Part shown: positions 63,321-64,000 of the stretch, piece by piece
Position numbering within the stretch: position 1 is the stretch's first letter
How the letters are laid out: the number at the start of each line of letters is the position of its first letter
Assembly: GCA_000320605.2 (NCBI GenBank)
Contig: KB445801.1
Coordinates: forward strand, 887,506-951,505
Origin: Gelatoporia subvermispora B
Taxonomy: Eukaryota; Basidiomycota; Agaricomycetes; Polyporales; Gelatoporiaceae
Length of the DNA stretch: 64,000 bases
Direction of reading: 5' to 3'
Made by a program: the position numbers and the translations under genes
Notes under the pieces: model-generated
Database searches by the model: none
Told to the model about the DNA's origin: nothing
What the model saw: the letters and a program-made list of their open reading frames with translations, nothing else

Positions 63321-64000
63321 AGTATTCACTATGTATTACTCGGGCTCAAACACGATGGGTCCCGTTTTATTGTCCCCCATGTGTGTGGTCTGTCTCGTGG
63401 TGGTCAAGAAGGTCAACGAGCTCGATGAACCGTACCGAAATTCTGAGTACACTGACAGTATGGTTGTTCGCGATGCAGAACATTGGAATCGGAAATATGA
63501 GACGTGTTGGTCACGGTAAAGGTGAAAGAATAGGGGCACAGTGCACTAACAGAGCAAACCAGCGGTATGGGTACGGTACACAGGCTGAGCCGGCAACACA
63601 GGTAGCATTGCTACGCAGACCCCAGGGTGATGATGTATAATTTGATAACCTGGTATGTGGCCTATTTTTAACGCTTGCTAACCTAAGAAAGGGTGGCTAA
63701 AATTGCACAAGAAATCCGGTGTCTTGGCAATGCTACTTGCATCATCTAGTACAAGCGTGGGGCGGGATACGTCCCTCGCCTTATCGATAAGAAGGGCTTG
63801 AACCATGGTCTCGGTTCCGGTGAGGTCGAATTCGAGGTGGACCCGAGAGGCATAGCTGCTTCTAACGATGCATCTAAATTTGACCAAGCTATTTGGGGCG
63901 AGACGGTCATAGTTGAGCCCGGAGAATGCCCTAATCGTCCCGAAATAACCTCACCTAACGGGTCCGGTCATCGTAAAGGTCATTCGATGCTTTTGGGCAA
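63321..64000. other. Right edge of window, gene content uncertain
   Basis: No complete gene. On the plus strand 63753-64000 can be read as an exon after a CTAG acceptor (YKRGAGYVPRLIDKKGLNHG ... FEVDPRGIAASNDASKFD), open to the window edge. The opposite strand is also open across 63690-63900 (VHLEFDLTGTETMVQALLID). Both readings look protein-like, and I cannot tell which, if either, is real. Confidence 0.25.

Overview
The window is a 64 kb piece of a filamentous basidiomycete nuclear genome, most likely a wood-decaying white-rot agaricomycete. The evidence is dense genes with many 48-60 bp GT-AG introns, very short exons, basidiomycete-type families (DUF6534 membrane protein, an MHD1-C2-MHD2 protein, an alcohol-oxidase-type GMC enzyme) and a secreted manganese peroxidase with all three Mn(II) ligands. 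Exon lists in the entries were built by hand from splice signals, reading phase and family resemblance; no alignment was run.

Layout. 1-20.2 kb is mainly housekeeping: the 5' part of UTP10 (-, ribosome biogenesis), divergent from LHS1/HYOU1 (+, ER chaperone ending HDEL); a Unc13/Git1-like protein (+); the RNA polymerase I subunit RPA49 (-); a small serine/proline-rich protein (+); and the H3K36 methyltransferase SET2 (+). 20.2-26.8 kb is sparse accessory DNA with two decayed members of a membrane-protein family. 26.9-36.1 kb holds an alcohol-oxidase-like GMC flavoenzyme (+), a DUF6534 membrane protein (+) and a Zn2Cys6 transcription factor (-). 37.2-41.9 kb holds an AT-hook nuclear protein (+), complex I subunit NDUFA6/B14 (-) and a PDAP1/PP28-type phosphoprotein (+). 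44.3-52.4 kb carries two intact members of the membrane family in opposite orientation around the GAPDH gene (-). 53.9-63.0 kb carries an APC-type permease (+), a PPR protein (-) and the manganese peroxidase (-).

How the genes relate. Most are independent single-gene units. Divergent pairs that may share a promoter are UTP10/LHS1 and NDUFA6/PDAP1. The alcohol oxidase (an H2O2 producer) and the manganese peroxidase (an H2O2 consumer) are about 32 kb apart and could act in the same oxidative process, but this is inference.

The least described element is a four-copy family of predicted single-pass membrane proteins: signal peptide, Asp/Trp/Cys-rich ectodomain, Ser/Thr stalk, one transmembrane helix, and a short cytoplasmic tail with a PPxY motif of the kind that binds WW domains of Rsp5/NEDD4 ubiquitin ligases. 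Two copies are intact, one has lost its tail exon by a splice-site change, and one is a pseudogene. The two intact copies also share a 3'-flanking block, so they look like the products of an inverted segmental duplication.
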